From AP-15 sp963716115 (GTDB taxonomy: Bacteria > Pseudomonadota > Alphaproteobacteria > ATCC43930 > CGMCC-115725): a stretch of 64,000 nt of DNA. The translations under genes were made by a program, and so were the position numbers. Positions 55,368 to 63,995 of this stretch are shown piece by piece (the stretch's first letter is position 1; every line of letters starts with the position of its first letter). The notes under the pieces are model-generated. The model saw nothing but the letters and a program-made list of their open reading frames with translations. It searched no databases and was not told where the DNA came from. The DNA lies in NCBI GenBank assembly GCA_963716115.1, contig CAVQSZ010000010.1, forward strand, positions 376,161 to 440,160. The letters are read 5' to 3'.

Positions 55368-56177
55368 TCAGGCGTTGGTGGTGATTGTCGCGTGGGCCGG
55401 TGGCCGGCCTGGGCCGCGTTTGCGTTCGAGCGCGGCGCGGCGGCGGTAGCTTTCGACGTTCATCTCGAAGATGGTGGCGTGGTGGACGAGGCGGTCGACG
55501 ACGGCGAGCGTCATCGCCTGGTCGGGGAAGATCTTGCCCCATTCGCCGAACGGCTGGTTGGCGGTGACCAGCAGGGATCGCCGCTCGTATCGGGCGCCGA
55601 TGAGCTCGAACAGCACGCTGGTTTCGGCCTGATCCTTGGTGACATAGGCGAGGTCGTCGAGGATCAGCAGGTGGTATTTGTCGAGTTTGGCGATGGCGGC
55701 TTCGAGAGCGAGCTCGCGGCGGGCGATCTGCAGCCGCTGGACGAGGTCGGTGGTTCGGGTGAACAGCACGCGCCAGCCGCTTTCGACGAGGGCGAGGCCG
55801 AGAGCTGCCGCCAAGTGACTCTTGCCGGCGCCGGGCGGCCCGAACAGGATCAGATTGGCGCCCTTGTTCAACCAGGCGTCGCCGGCGGCGAGCGCCATGA
55901 CCTGGGCCTTGCTGACCACCGGGACGGCCTCGAAGTCGAAGGTGTCGATGGTCTTGCCGGGCGGCAGCCGGGCTTCGGCGAGATGGCGTTCGATGCGGCG
56001 GCGGCCGCGCTCGGCCATCTCATGCTCGGCCAGCGCCGCCAGGAAGCGCGCCGCCGGCCAGCCTTCCTTGTCGGCCTGGGCGGCGAGGTCGGCCCAGACC
56101 AGCTTGACGGCGGGAAGCCGCAGCTCGGCGAGGAGCAGCTCGACGCGGGCGGCGTCGACGGGATTGGTCGTCTTCAT
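55368..56177 (-). CDS. istB: IstB ATP-binding transposition helper
   Basis: The 269-residue protein is an AAA-type ATPase related to DnaC, with Walker A GPPGAGKSHLA, Walker B LLILDDLAYV and sensor region TANQPFGEWGKIF. It assists the IstA transposase. The ATG 56177 lies inside the 3' part of istA. Confidence 0.92.
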   Translation of the reverse strand: MKTTNPVDAARVELLLAELRLPAVKLVWADLAAQADKEGWPAARFLAALAEHEMAERGRRRIERHLAEARLPPGKTIDTFDFEAVPVVSKAQVMALAAGDAWLNKGANLILFGPPGAGKSHLAAALGLALVESGWRVLFTRTTDLVQRLQIARRELALEAAIAKLDKYHLLILDDLAYVTKDQAETSVLFELIGARYERRSLLVTANQPFGEWGKIFPDQAMTLAVVDRLVHHATIFEMNVESYRRRAALERKRGPGRPPAHATITTNA

Positions 56178-57702
56178 GCCGCACCTCCCGTGCCCGGACG
56201 GTGCCGAGCTCGTCGTAAAGATGCAGCGGCACCAGCTCGACGGTGATGTCGGGAATGGCGGCGGGATCGGGCGCGAAGCGTCGGCCGAGGATGTCGAGAT
56301 CGGGCAGTCTGCCGGCATCGAGTTCGGCCTCGATGGCCTCGGCGAGTTCGGCCTCGCAAGCACGATCATGGGCCAGCGCCAACAGCCCGACCATGGTGCG
56401 GCACGCCCGCTTCTCGCTGTCGCCGGCCAGCAGCGCCTCGAAGGCGCGCTGATAGGCGCGGCGCGGGAAGAGCTGCTCGCGATAGACCAGGTTGAGCAAG
56501 GCCATCGGCTTGCGGCGCAGGGCGTGGATGACGTGCCGGTAATCGACGACGTGGCCATGCTTGCCGCTGGGATGCGGCCGGCCGCGGCGCAGCGTCATCA
56601 GCGGGGTCGCGCCGAGGAAGCATTCGAGCCGGTCGTCGTACAGGCGCACGCGCAGCCGATGGCCGATCAGGCGCGAGGGCACCGAATAGAACACCTTCCG
56701 CAGGATGAAGCCGCTGGTCGAGGTGACGGTGACGATCGTCTCCTCGTAATCGGTGGTCCGGCGCGCCGGCAGCGATTGCAGGGCTGGCCGCTCGAGATCG
56801 AGCCGCTTGGCGTTGCGCGCGTTGCGCCGCCCGACGATCTCGTCGATGAAGCGGCGATAGGCATCGAGCGTGTCGAAATCGCGCGAGCCGCGCAGCAGCA
56901 GCGCGTCCTCGATCGCCTGCTTCAGATGGCCGTGCGGGCTTTCGATCGACCCGTTCTCGTGCGCCACGCCGCGATTGTTGCGGGTCGGCTCCATGCCGTA
57001 ATGGGCGCACAGCGCCTCGTAGCGGCGCGTCTGATCCTGCCTTGTGTCGTCGTCGAGATTGCGGAAGGCGGCCGACAGGCTGTCGCTGCGATGCTGCAAC
57101 GGCGCCCGGCCGAGCGCCCACAGCGCATTCTGCAAGCCCTCGGCCAGGGCCACGAAGCTCTCGCCGCCGAGCACGACATGGGCGTGCTCCCAGCCGGAGA
57201 AGGCCAGGCGGAAATGGTAGAGCCGATGATCGAGCGGCGCGCCGGCGATGCTGACGCCGCGATCGCGCATATCGGTGAAGTCGGACAGCCCGAGCCGGCC
57301 CGGCGGATGCTCTTGCCGGAAGATGACGTCCTGCTCGGCCCCGTTCAGCGCCCGCCAGGTGCGGATGCGCCGCTCCAGCGTGCGCCGGATGCCGGCGCCG
57401 ATCTCGGGATGGCGGCGGCGGATCTCGTCGAAAATGGCGACCGGCCGCAAGCCCGGGGTGCTCTTCAGCAACGGCACCACCTCGCTGTCCCAAACCACAG
57501 CCAGCGGGTCATGCCGCCGGCGACTGCGCGGTGCTTTCTTTTGCGAAGGGAGCCGGGGATCCTGTTCGATGCGATAGGCGGTGGCGGCGCTGAACCCGGC
57601 CTTGGCCGCGGCAACGCTCGCCGTCTCGGTCTGGCGGAAACTCATGAACAGCCTCATCTGGCAATCGGTGATGTGGCGACCGGGCAAGGGGCGGTTCCTC
57701 AT
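56020..57702 (-). CDS. istA: IstA transposase of IS21-like element
   Basis: The 560-residue protein has an N-terminal helix-turn-helix (AAKAGFSAATAYRIEQDP), a DDE integrase core with Asp in LGLSDFTDM and Glu near ENGSIESPHGHLK, and a C-terminal DNA-binding region. Start ATG 57702 gives MRNRPLPGRHI, and an earlier frame start at 57822 is possible. The frame overlaps istB by 158 bases, longer than usual, so a frameshift near the end cannot be excluded. Confidence 0.88.
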   Translation of the reverse strand: MRNRPLPGRHITDCQMRLFMSFRQTETASVAAAKAGFSAATAYRIEQDPRLPSQKKAPRSRRRHDPLAVVWDSEVVPLLKSTPGLRPVAIFDEIRRRHPEIGAGIRRTLERRIRTWRALNGAEQDVIFRQEHPPGRLGLSDFTDMRDRGVSIAGAPLDHRLYHFRLAFSGWEHAHVVLGGESFVALAEGLQNALWALGRAPLQHRSDSLSAAFRNLDDDTRQDQTRRYEALCAHYGMEPTRNNRGVAHENGSIESPHGHLKQAIEDALLLRGSRDFDTLDAYRRFIDEIVGRRNARNAKRLDLERPALQSLPARRTTDYEETIVTVTSTSGFILRKVFYSVPSRLIGHRLRVRLYDDRLECFLGATPLMTLRRGRPHPSGKHGHVVDYRHVIHALRRKPMALLNLVYREQLFPRRAYQRAFEALLAGDSEKRACRTMVGLLALAHDRACEAELAEAIEAELDAGRLPDLDILGRRFAPDPAAIPDITVELVPLHLYDELGTVRAREVRHEDDQSRRRRPRRAAPRRAAASRRQAGLGRPRRPGRQGRLAGGALPGGAGRA

Positions 57703-57885
57703 CGGCGTGAAGAACCCGCTTCCTATCCGGCCGGCCGCGACCGCCAGACAACGCGCCCCTTCTCGGGGCCGCGCCGTTCGCCGGATTCGCAACTTCGGTC
57801 GGGCTACGCCCTCCTGCGTCACGAACCCGGCGACACTTTCTCATCCAGATTGACGCTCGCCTCTCACCCTGATTGTCGCGCCGCA

Positions 57886-58138
57886 GCTGCCGTTCCGAGC
57901 GCACCGAATAAAAGGCTTGCAGCAAGAGCGCGCGCAACAGCTTCTCGGGGGCAATCGAGGCGCGGCCGAGCTTGGCGTACAGCTTCTCGAATTCCGGCGA
58001 CAGCACCGCCAACGCCTCGTCCACAATCTTGCGGATCGGCCGCAACGGGTGATCCGGCGGCACACGTCGCTCGCAGCTCACATAACTGAACAGCGCTTCT
58101 GTCTTCGCATCCCCACCGCGCATCGGACGCCCCCACAT
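57886..58138 (-). pseudogene. IS5-family transposase, N-terminal part
   Basis: This part reads MWGRPMRGGDAKTEALFSYV, then VPPDHPLRPIRKIVDEALAVL and ends at VRSERQL. The nested IS21-like element then cuts the frame. With 54268-55233 it makes one IS5-family transposase gene. Confidence 0.85.
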
Positions 58139-58208
58139 CTCGTTACGCAGCGCCCACTATACACAAAATGCCGGTCACAATCTCGCCCTTTTTCCGCACC
58201 CTGTTAGT

Positions 58209-58379
58209 GTGGAGTTGAGTTCGGATGCTGATCCGATAAGGTCGCCGATCTTACTCGTTTCAGCGCCGGGGGCGGTCGGCAAGTCCACTTTGGCACGGCA
58301 GATTGCGTTTGTGACCGGAGCAGTCTATGTCGGTCTTGGTGTTATCTTGCACCAGACCGCTGATATCAATTTTTTTTGA
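58209..58379 (+). pseudogene. P-loop ATPase gene fragment
   Basis: Starting with GTG 58209, the frame reads VELSSDADPIRSPILLVSAP followed by a Walker A loop, GAVGKSTLARQIA, and ends after 56 residues. The phrase PILLVSAPGAVGKSTLA is typical of NTPases in accessory regions. The rest of the gene is missing from here on. Before the IS5-like element arrived, its start would have overlapped the end of the 53612 gene, with a GAGGGG sequence just upstream. This supports a former two-gene operon. The function is unknown. Confidence 0.5.
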
Positions 58380-58396
58380 TACGTTCGATCTCGCTT

Positions 58397-60064
58397 TTAG
58401 GCGGCCTGTATTTTCTGTAACGCAGCAGCAGGCTCTGCAACCGGGCTCTGTGGAGGCTGCCACTTGCCGGCATCAATCTCGGCAATCTGTCGATCTACCA
58501 GGGATACGACAAGACGCGAGAACGGCCCGAGATGCAGATAGAACGCGGCAAGAATGCCCACGTATTCGAGCACGCGCGGATTCTCCCGCGCGCATTCATA
58601 GACAGCTTTGCAAAAGGGCCCTAGCGCTGCCGGCTGCCGAACGGCGATGCGTCGCACGAGCCGCCACAGCAAGGCAAAATCGCGCCGCGGGATTCCGAAA
58701 ACGCGCGGGAGCGGAATATCCTTGCTGGCGCTTCGGTCCAGCACGGGCCGGTCGAGCAGGCGCGCGACCGTCCGCACCCGTCTGTAATAGGTAATAGGGC
58801 GATAGATGGACGCCAGGATTGTCTTGTAATCCGTGAGGATGTCGCGCCGCGGCCGCGCTGTCTCGAAATTGAGCCCGCTCGTCGATTGGTCGCCGACACC
58901 ATTCTTGGCGACCGTTCGCATCGTGTAGTCGGGCGGAAATAGACGCCCTTCGCGCGCAAGGCGACGGGTCAGCTGGGTGGTGGGCAGCGCATAAAGAAGA
59001 CCGACCATGCAGAACGGGATCGATGTTGCTTCGATGCATTCGATCATCGCGTCAGCCACGGCGCCCTTCTCGCTGTCAAAGCCGACGATGAAGCCTGCAT
59101 TCACGAACATGCCGGCTTGGTAAATCTTGGCCACGCTCTCGGTCAGAGACCGGCGGATATTTTGTTTCTTCTGCATTGATACCAGCGTATCCACATCTGG
59201 GCTCTCGATACCGACAAAAATAGTAAAGAAATTTGCTTCACGCATCAGCCCCAGCAGGGTGTCGTCGTCGGCGAGATTGATCGAAGCCTCGGTCGAGAAC
59301 TCAAAGGGATACCCGCGCTCCTTCTGCCAATTGATCAGGTGTGGCAGAAAGGCCTTCACCGCCTTCTTATTGCCGATGAAGTTGTCGTCCACGAAATCGA
59401 GATGGCCGCGATAGCCTAAATCATAGAGCGTCTTGAGCTCGGCCAGCATCTGCTCTACGGTCTTGACCCGCGGCACGCGTCCGTAGAGTTCGATAATATC
59501 GCAGAACTCGCAAGTGAAAGGACAACCGCGCGCAAATTGGACGCCAAAATAGGTATAATGACTGCGCTTCAACAGGTCGAACCGCGGGATGGGAGTGGTC
59601 GTGATGTCGATCTTGAATTTCTCTGCTTCGAATAACCCCCGCCTTACGCCGGAATTCCAGGCCTGGATGAACGCACCGATTATACCTTCAGCCTCGCCGA
59701 GCACCTGAAAGTCTGAAGCTCTGTAGGCCTCCGGTGACGATGTCACGTCAGGCCCGCCCACCACCACAGGCCTATGGCGCGCGTGCGCAAGCTCGATGAT
59801 CTGAAGAGCGTCGGGCTGCTGCGGCAACATCCCGCCCGTCATCACCAGGTCCGCCCAGTCCAAATCGGCGTCCAGCAACTCTTCCGTATTGCGATTGACC
59901 AGACGGCATTGCCAAGACGGCGGGAGCAGCGCGGCGACGGTTATGAGGCCGAGAGGCGGGGCAGGAAAGCGCGCCCCGAAGACCTCGCAAGCCGCGGTGA
60001 AATTCCAAAAGGACTGGCCGCTGAAACGAGGTACGACCAGCAAGACGTTGCACAAAGATTGCAC
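58397..60064 (-). CDS. B12-binding radical SAM protein
   Basis: The 555-residue protein has a cobalamin-binding-like N-terminal domain (about 5-140, with LVMTGGMLPQQPDALQII and VVVGGPDVTSSP). A radical SAM domain follows with Cys181, Cys185 and Cys188 in RGCPFTCEFCDI, and then a DUF4070-like C-terminal domain (about 400-530). Members are methylases or other radical enzymes acting on lipids or natural products, and the hopanoid methylase HpnP is one relative. The substrate cannot be read from the sequence. The gene stands alone, between an IS5-disrupted locus and a DUF4157 gene, in a region AT-richer than most of the window. Confidence 0.82.
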   Translation of the reverse strand: MQSLCNVLLVVPRFSGQSFWNFTAACEVFGARFPAPPLGLITVAALLPPSWQCRLVNRNTEELLDADLDWADLVMTGGMLPQQPDALQIIELAHARHRPVVVGGPDVTSSPEAYRASDFQVLGEAEGIIGAFIQAWNSGVRRGLFEAEKFKIDITTTPIPRFDLLKRSHYTYFGVQFARGCPFTCEFCDIIELYGRVPRVKTVEQMLAELKTLYDLGYRGHLDFVDDNFIGNKKAVKAFLPHLINWQKERGYPFEFSTEASINLADDDTLLGLMREANFFTIFVGIESPDVDTLVSMQKKQNIRRSLTESVAKIYQAGMFVNAGFIVGFDSEKGAVADAMIECIEATSIPFCMVGLLYALPTTQLTRRLAREGRLFPPDYTMRTVAKNGVGDQSTSGLNFETARPRRDILTDYKTILASIYRPITYYRRVRTVARLLDRPVLDRSASKDIPLPRVFGIPRRDFALLWRLVRRIAVRQPAALGPFCKAVYECARENPRVLEYVGILAAFYLHLGPFSRLVVSLVDRQIAEIDAGKWQPPQSPVAEPAAALQKIQAA

Positions 60065-60205
60065 GGCTGCCTCTTCAAGGGTTACGCCATGAGAAAATGG
60101 TGGTTGCGAAAGTCGAAATTTTTGGGAATTTTCCTGAACTCCTTAAGTGTTTAATATATAGAAAAAAGATTATCCACGATTTTTCCGTGTAAACCTCTAT
60201 GTTTT

Positions 60206-62047
60206 CTAGAACCCTGGATCATAACGTGAGTAGTAATCGGTTTCTATCTCTTGCTGGTGTTTCCGCTCTCGCTCCTGCTCTTGGGCTATTTCAAGTAATT
60301 GCTCAACCGTCGGCAGCAGCGCAACCCCCAGCGCGATCACGTCATCAAAGCCGAAATTGTCCGGATTGAGCCCGCCCGGTCCCAGCTTCGCCATCACTGC
60401 GGCGAAACCTTGCCGCAGGAATGCGCCGCGCTGTCGGTATGTTAGACGGCCGACAAAACGATAGCCGGCGACGACGCCCTCGTTGTTGCCGCCGGCTCGG
60501 GCGCCCCTGAAACCCTCCCGGCCCTCGCCGCTCGGCCTTGCAATCAGATGATTGTTCACCCAGGAGGCGTCAAAGCCCAGGAGGTTGGCCGCCATCGCTT
60601 CGCCAAAGCCCAGCTTGTATGAATCGTTTCGCAGCTTCTCCTGCGCTTCGGCGATCGAGCCGAAGAAGCCGACCCAGAGAAACAAAACATCCTGCGGGCC
60701 GGGCAGCGCCGCCTCCAGCAGCGACCCTATTTTGGCGCCGATCCCTGCCTTGCCAGCGGAGCCTTCGAGCCTCGCACCGGCAGTTTCGACATCGCCGCCC
60801 GGCGCCACCCCGGACGGGCCCGGTTCCCGCGGCGCGCCGGCCGATCTCCGGGGTGGTTCTCGGGGCGGCCCACCGATGTCCCCGCTGACGGTTCGAGCCG
60901 GTGGTTTGGCGGGCGCCAGCGGCTTGTAGCGTTCGAGCTTAGCCTGAACCGCACGCCAGTTGCTGGCTTCGCCTGCTTCGATGTGCTCGGCATTGAGCCA
61001 ATCAGCGATGTCTTTGTTGGTCTGGGTGCCGTAGCCGCGGAGCTCCGGGCTGTCATAGTTGTAGTAATAGCGGTTCTTTTCGAAATACGGGCTCTCAACT
61101 CCGCCTAAGGTCTCTGTGCTGCCGGTTGCCGGAACGCGAGCCGCCTTCTCCTGGGTTGTAATCGCGTCGAACGGCGCCCAGCTTCCGGGAGCGGGAGCGC
61201 TGCCTACCCCTTTGGATCCCAATCCCGATCGCCGATAGAAGAGGAATATTCGACCATCGCCAACTACCCGAACTACAACGATGTCTCGTTGGGCGACGCG
61301 CCAGACTGGCGAGATGACCTCGTACGCCGAGGAGCCGCCAACGGGCTGGCGCCTTATGACGGACATCTCGGTTGAGGTGGCGTTCTGAACCACATGAGCC
61401 AATTCGTGCGCCGTCAAAGGGTTGGCGCCAGGCCGTTCGCCAGGTCCATACACGATGTCACTGGCAAAACTATAGGCTCGCGCCGCGAGGAGAGTCGCCG
61501 ACCGCGCCGCCTGGTCATCGGTATGCACCCGTACGTTGGCAAGATCGAAGCCAAAACGAGGCTCGAAATAGCTGCGGGTCGCCTCATCGAGCGGCTGCCC
61601 GGATGACGCCATCACTTTTCGCGCAAGGCGAGGTGATTTGACGGCAGGGTCGGATTGGTAGGCGGGTCGGGCTCGCGGTCTCCCTGCGGCTTCGCGCATG
61701 AGCCCAATCGGCGGCATCGAGGCTGCGGCAAGCTCGGCCGGTCCCGGCTGCATCGCATCACCGGCGGAGCGGGTTGCCTCGCGCTCGAGCGGATCGCCAA
61801 TCGCCGCTACCATCAGCGTCGACAGGTCGGGTCGAGATATTGGAAGCTCTTGTAAATCATGGAGAAAGCTCTGATTTAAGCGTGCAGAAGATCCTGCGGA
61901 GAAAGATCCTGCGGCGCGAGAGCTGTCCGGGCGGACCGCTTGGGCGCTCCGGGTCGGAATTCCCTTTGTCCGACTTCTGGCAACAGGCGGAGCGTGCACA
62001 GCCGCACCTTCCCCAAAGCCCAGCAGAGTTCCATCGGCTAGGTCCAA
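60206..62047 (-). CDS. DUF4157 (eCIS core) protein with unknown C-terminal domain
   Basis: The protein (up to 613 residues) has a leader of about 80 residues. The DUF4157 domain follows: GDPLEREATRSAGDA at 84-98, RSYFEPRFGFDLANVRVHTDD at 158-178 and HELAH at 214-218. A proline-rich linker (about 395-445) precedes a C-terminal region with hydrophobic segments (VLFLWVGFFGSIAEAQEKL). I do not recognise this C-terminal part. DUF4157 proteins are often toxins or cargo of extracellular contractile injection systems. The frame opens with TTG 62047 directly after a stop, so the true start may be internal (for example ATG 61813) or lost. Confidence 0.65.
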   Translation of the reverse strand: MDLADGTLLGFGEGAAVHAPPVARSRTKGIPTRSAQAVRPDSSRAAGSFSAGSSARLNQSFLHDLQELPISRPDLSTLMVAAIGDPLEREATRSAGDAMQPGPAELAAASMPPIGLMREAAGRPRARPAYQSDPAVKSPRLARKVMASSGQPLDEATRSYFEPRFGFDLANVRVHTDDQAARSATLLAARAYSFASDIVYGPGERPGANPLTAHELAHVVQNATSTEMSVIRRQPVGGSSAYEVISPVWRVAQRDIVVVRVVGDGRIFLFYRRSGLGSKGVGSAPAPGSWAPFDAITTQEKAARVPATGSTETLGGVESPYFEKNRYYYNYDSPELRGYGTQTNKDIADWLNAEHIEAGEASNWRAVQAKLERYKPLAPAKPPARTVSGDIGGPPREPPRRSAGAPREPGPSGVAPGGDVETAGARLEGSAGKAGIGAKIGSLLEAALPGPQDVLFLWVGFFGSIAEAQEKLRNDSYKLGFGEAMAANLLGFDASWVNNHLIARPSGEGREGFRGARAGGNNEGVVAGYRFVGRLTYRQRGAFLRQGFAAVMAKLGPGGLNPDNFGFDDVIALGVALLPTVEQLLEIAQEQERERKHQQEIETDYYSRYDPGF

Positions 62048-62160
62048 AGGTTAATGCATCATTGGGGAATCAGCAAGCCCCTCCGCCCGGTTCTATGCCG
62101 GCGGCCCCGGCATCCAGCATGATCCTCATATCATTGGCAAGATGGCCGCCCACATCGTCC

Positions 62161-62715
62161 TGCCTTGGGTGGGCCCATGTCCGGCGCAAATTCTTCGATG
62201 TCCACGCCGCCACCGTCTCGCCGATCGCCAAGGAGGCGCTCGACCATATCGGGGAGCTCTATGGCGTCGAGGATACGATCAAAGGCCTGCCGCCCGAGCA
62301 CCGGCGACGAGAGCGTCAACAGCGATCAAAGCCGGTCGCCGAGGCACTGGCAGCTTGGACGGACGAGACCACGCGCAAGCTCTCGCGCAAATCCGAGCTA
62401 GCCGCCGGCCGCCGCACCGCGCTCGGCCGCTGCTTCGATGACGGCCGTCTGGCGCTCGATAACAACCCGGCCGAGCGCGCCCTGCGCTGCGTCGCCATCG
62501 GTCGCAAGAATTATCTCTTCGCCGGCTCAGACGCCGGTGGTCACCGCGCCGCAGCCCTCTACTCGCTGATCGAGAGCGCCAAGCTCAACCGCCTCGATCC
62601 GCAGCGCTATCTCACCGACATCCTCGCCCGCATCGCCGACCACCCCGCTCGGGCTATCGCCCAGCTGCTCCCCTGGAACTGGCAACCCGCCGGCCTCGAC
62701 CGCGCTGCCGCCTGA
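62161..62715 (+). pseudogene. IS66-family transposase, C-terminal remnant
   Basis: The frame reads GWAHVRRKFFDVHAA, then DDGRLALDNNPAERALRCVA and IGRKNYLFAGSDAGGHRAAAL, the conserved catalytic and C-terminal motifs of IS66 transposases. The N-terminal half and the accessory genes are missing, so the copy is dead. Confidence 0.85.
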
Positions 62716-62742
62716 CTTGGCGCCCTCCCCGAGCGCTTACGC

Positions 62743-63449
62743 GCAAGCCCTCGGCCAGGGCCACGAAGCTCTCGCCCCCACGGGTCAAGCCCGTGGGCTT
62801 AAGGCCCACGAGCACGACATGGCCGTGCTCCCAGCCGGAGAAGGCTAGGCGGAAATGGTAGAGGCGATGATCGAGCGGCGCCCCGGCGATGCTGACACCA
62901 CGATCGCCCATGTCGGCGAAATCGGACAGCCCGAGCCGACCTAGCGGATGCTCTTGCCGGAAGATGACGTCCTGCTCGGCCCCGTTCAGCGCCCGCCGGG
63001 TGCGGATGCGCCGTTCCAAGGTGCGCCGGATACCGGCGCCGATCTCGGGATGGCGCCGGCGGATCGCCGCGAAAATGGCGACCGCGCGCAAGCCCGGGGT
63101 GCCCTTCAGCAGGGGTGCCGCCTCGCTGTCCCAAACCGCGGCCAGCGGATCCTGCCGCCGCCGCTGCTGGCGCGGCGCTTTCTTCTGCGACGGCAGACGC
63201 GGGTCGTGCTCGATGCGATAGGCGGTGGCGGCGCTGAACCCGGCCTTGGCGCGGCCACGGTCGGCGTCTCGGCTTGGCGGAAACTCATGTACAGCCTCAT
63301 CTGGCAGTTGGTGATGTGGCGCCCGGGCAAGGTGGGGCAAGGTGCGGTTCCTCATCAGCGTGAAGAACCCGCTCCATATTCGGCCGACCGCGGCCGCCGG
63401 ACAGCGCGCCCCTTCTCGGGGCGCCCGCCGTCCAGATTGTCGCGCCGCA
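62743..63449 (-). mobile_element. Truncated IS21-like element with istA 5' part
   Basis: This is a second copy of the IS21-like element at 55234-57885. It keeps the right terminal end (gattgtcgcgccgca, ending 63449) and the first third of istA. The frame is broken near the start, and the copy is cut at 62743 next to the IS66 remnant. A double hairpin at 62777-62809 was inserted in its istA. The end is followed by GCCGCT, not by the GCTGCC seen at the intact copy. Confidence 0.75.
62777..62809. repeat. Hairpin pair inserted in truncated istA
   Basis: CCCACGGG and its complement form a perfect eight-pair stem with a four-base loop at 62777-62797. Next to it GTGGGC and GCCCAC form a second stem. 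The intact istA copy lacks these bases, so they are an insert. The core gggtcaagcccg also occurs at 34200-34211. Confidence 0.65.
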
Positions 63450-63494
63450 GCCGCTGCCGCGGCGCGCCTACAATTGCGCGCACGAGGTCGGCCA

Positions 63495-63995
63495 TCACGT
63501 GTTCGGCCACGGCTCGTCGATGGGGTGGTCATCACCTTCGCCGACATTTCCGAGATCAAGGCGGCGGCGGCGGAACGGGAGATCCAGGCGGCGCGCGCCT
63601 ATTCCGACAGCATCATCGACACGATCCGCCAACCGCTGGTCGTGCTCGACGCGGAGTTGCGGGTCGTCTCTGCCACCCGATCGTTTTATCGGGCCTTTGC
63701 GCTCGCTCCCGGTCGAGAGCCCGTTCCGGTCGAAGATTACGAGATCGAAATCGAGCTGCCGCGGCTCGGCCGTCGAGTCTTGCTGTTGAACGCCCGGGAA
63801 ATCCACAACGGCCCGCGGGGCGGACGGAAGATCCTGCTGTCGATCGACGACATCACCGAACGCAGACAGGTGACCGCGGCATTGGAAGCCGCCATGCGAG
63901 AAGCCGAGCAGGTCAATCTCGGCAAGTCGAGATTTCTGGCCGCCGCCAGCCATGATCTGCGCCAGCCGTTGCAGACGATAAGCCTGCTTAATTAA
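63495..63995 (+). pseudogene. Sensor histidine kinase, partial
   Basis: The frame reads VVITFADISEIKAAAAE, then a PAS-type segment (IIDTIRQPLVVLDAELRVV) and the HisKA phosphoacceptor helix KSRFLAAASHDLRQPLQT, with the conserved His. It lacks the ATPase domain and stops after SLLN at 63993-63995, near the window edge. Compared with known PAS/CheR-linked kinases, a segment of about 30 residues seems missing after AFALAPGR. The 5' side is cut by the IS21-like end. It is a decayed or partial kinase gene. Confidence 0.65.

Larger units (their letters stand above)
55234..57885. mobile_element. IS21-like element with istA and istB
   Basis: The 2.65 kb element starts TG and ends CA. The terminal 21 bases form imperfect inverted repeats (TGTAGCGCGG... 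and, reversed, TGCGGCGCGA...). Several copies of a CGACAATCA-type motif lie inside both ends, typical of the multiple terminal repeats in IS21. It carries istA and istB on the minus strand. A six-base duplication flanks it. It sits inside an IS5-family transposase gene, so it arrived later. Confidence 0.85.
54120..58203. mobile_element. IS5-like insertion element, interrupted by IS21-like element
   Basis: The ends are near-perfect inverted repeats. The left begins CAGGGTGCGGAAAAACGGGC at 54120, and the right ends with the complement at 58203, with one base difference in the A-run. TAG flanks both ends, preceded by C on the left and T on the right, in keeping with IS5-type targets. After removing the nested IS21-like element and its target repeat, the element is about 1.43 kb, normal for the family. 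It carries one transposase gene, broken by the nested element and by small palindromic inserts. Confidence 0.8.

Noticed and set aside
55260..55385. Repeated attgtcgcg motifs as a possible regulatory array
   Set aside because: They lie within the end of the IS21-like element and fit its usual multiple terminal repeats.
61774..62160. Plus-strand start of the open frame leading into the IS66 remnant
   Set aside because: It is antisense to the DUF4157 gene and carries no transposase motif before about 62161.
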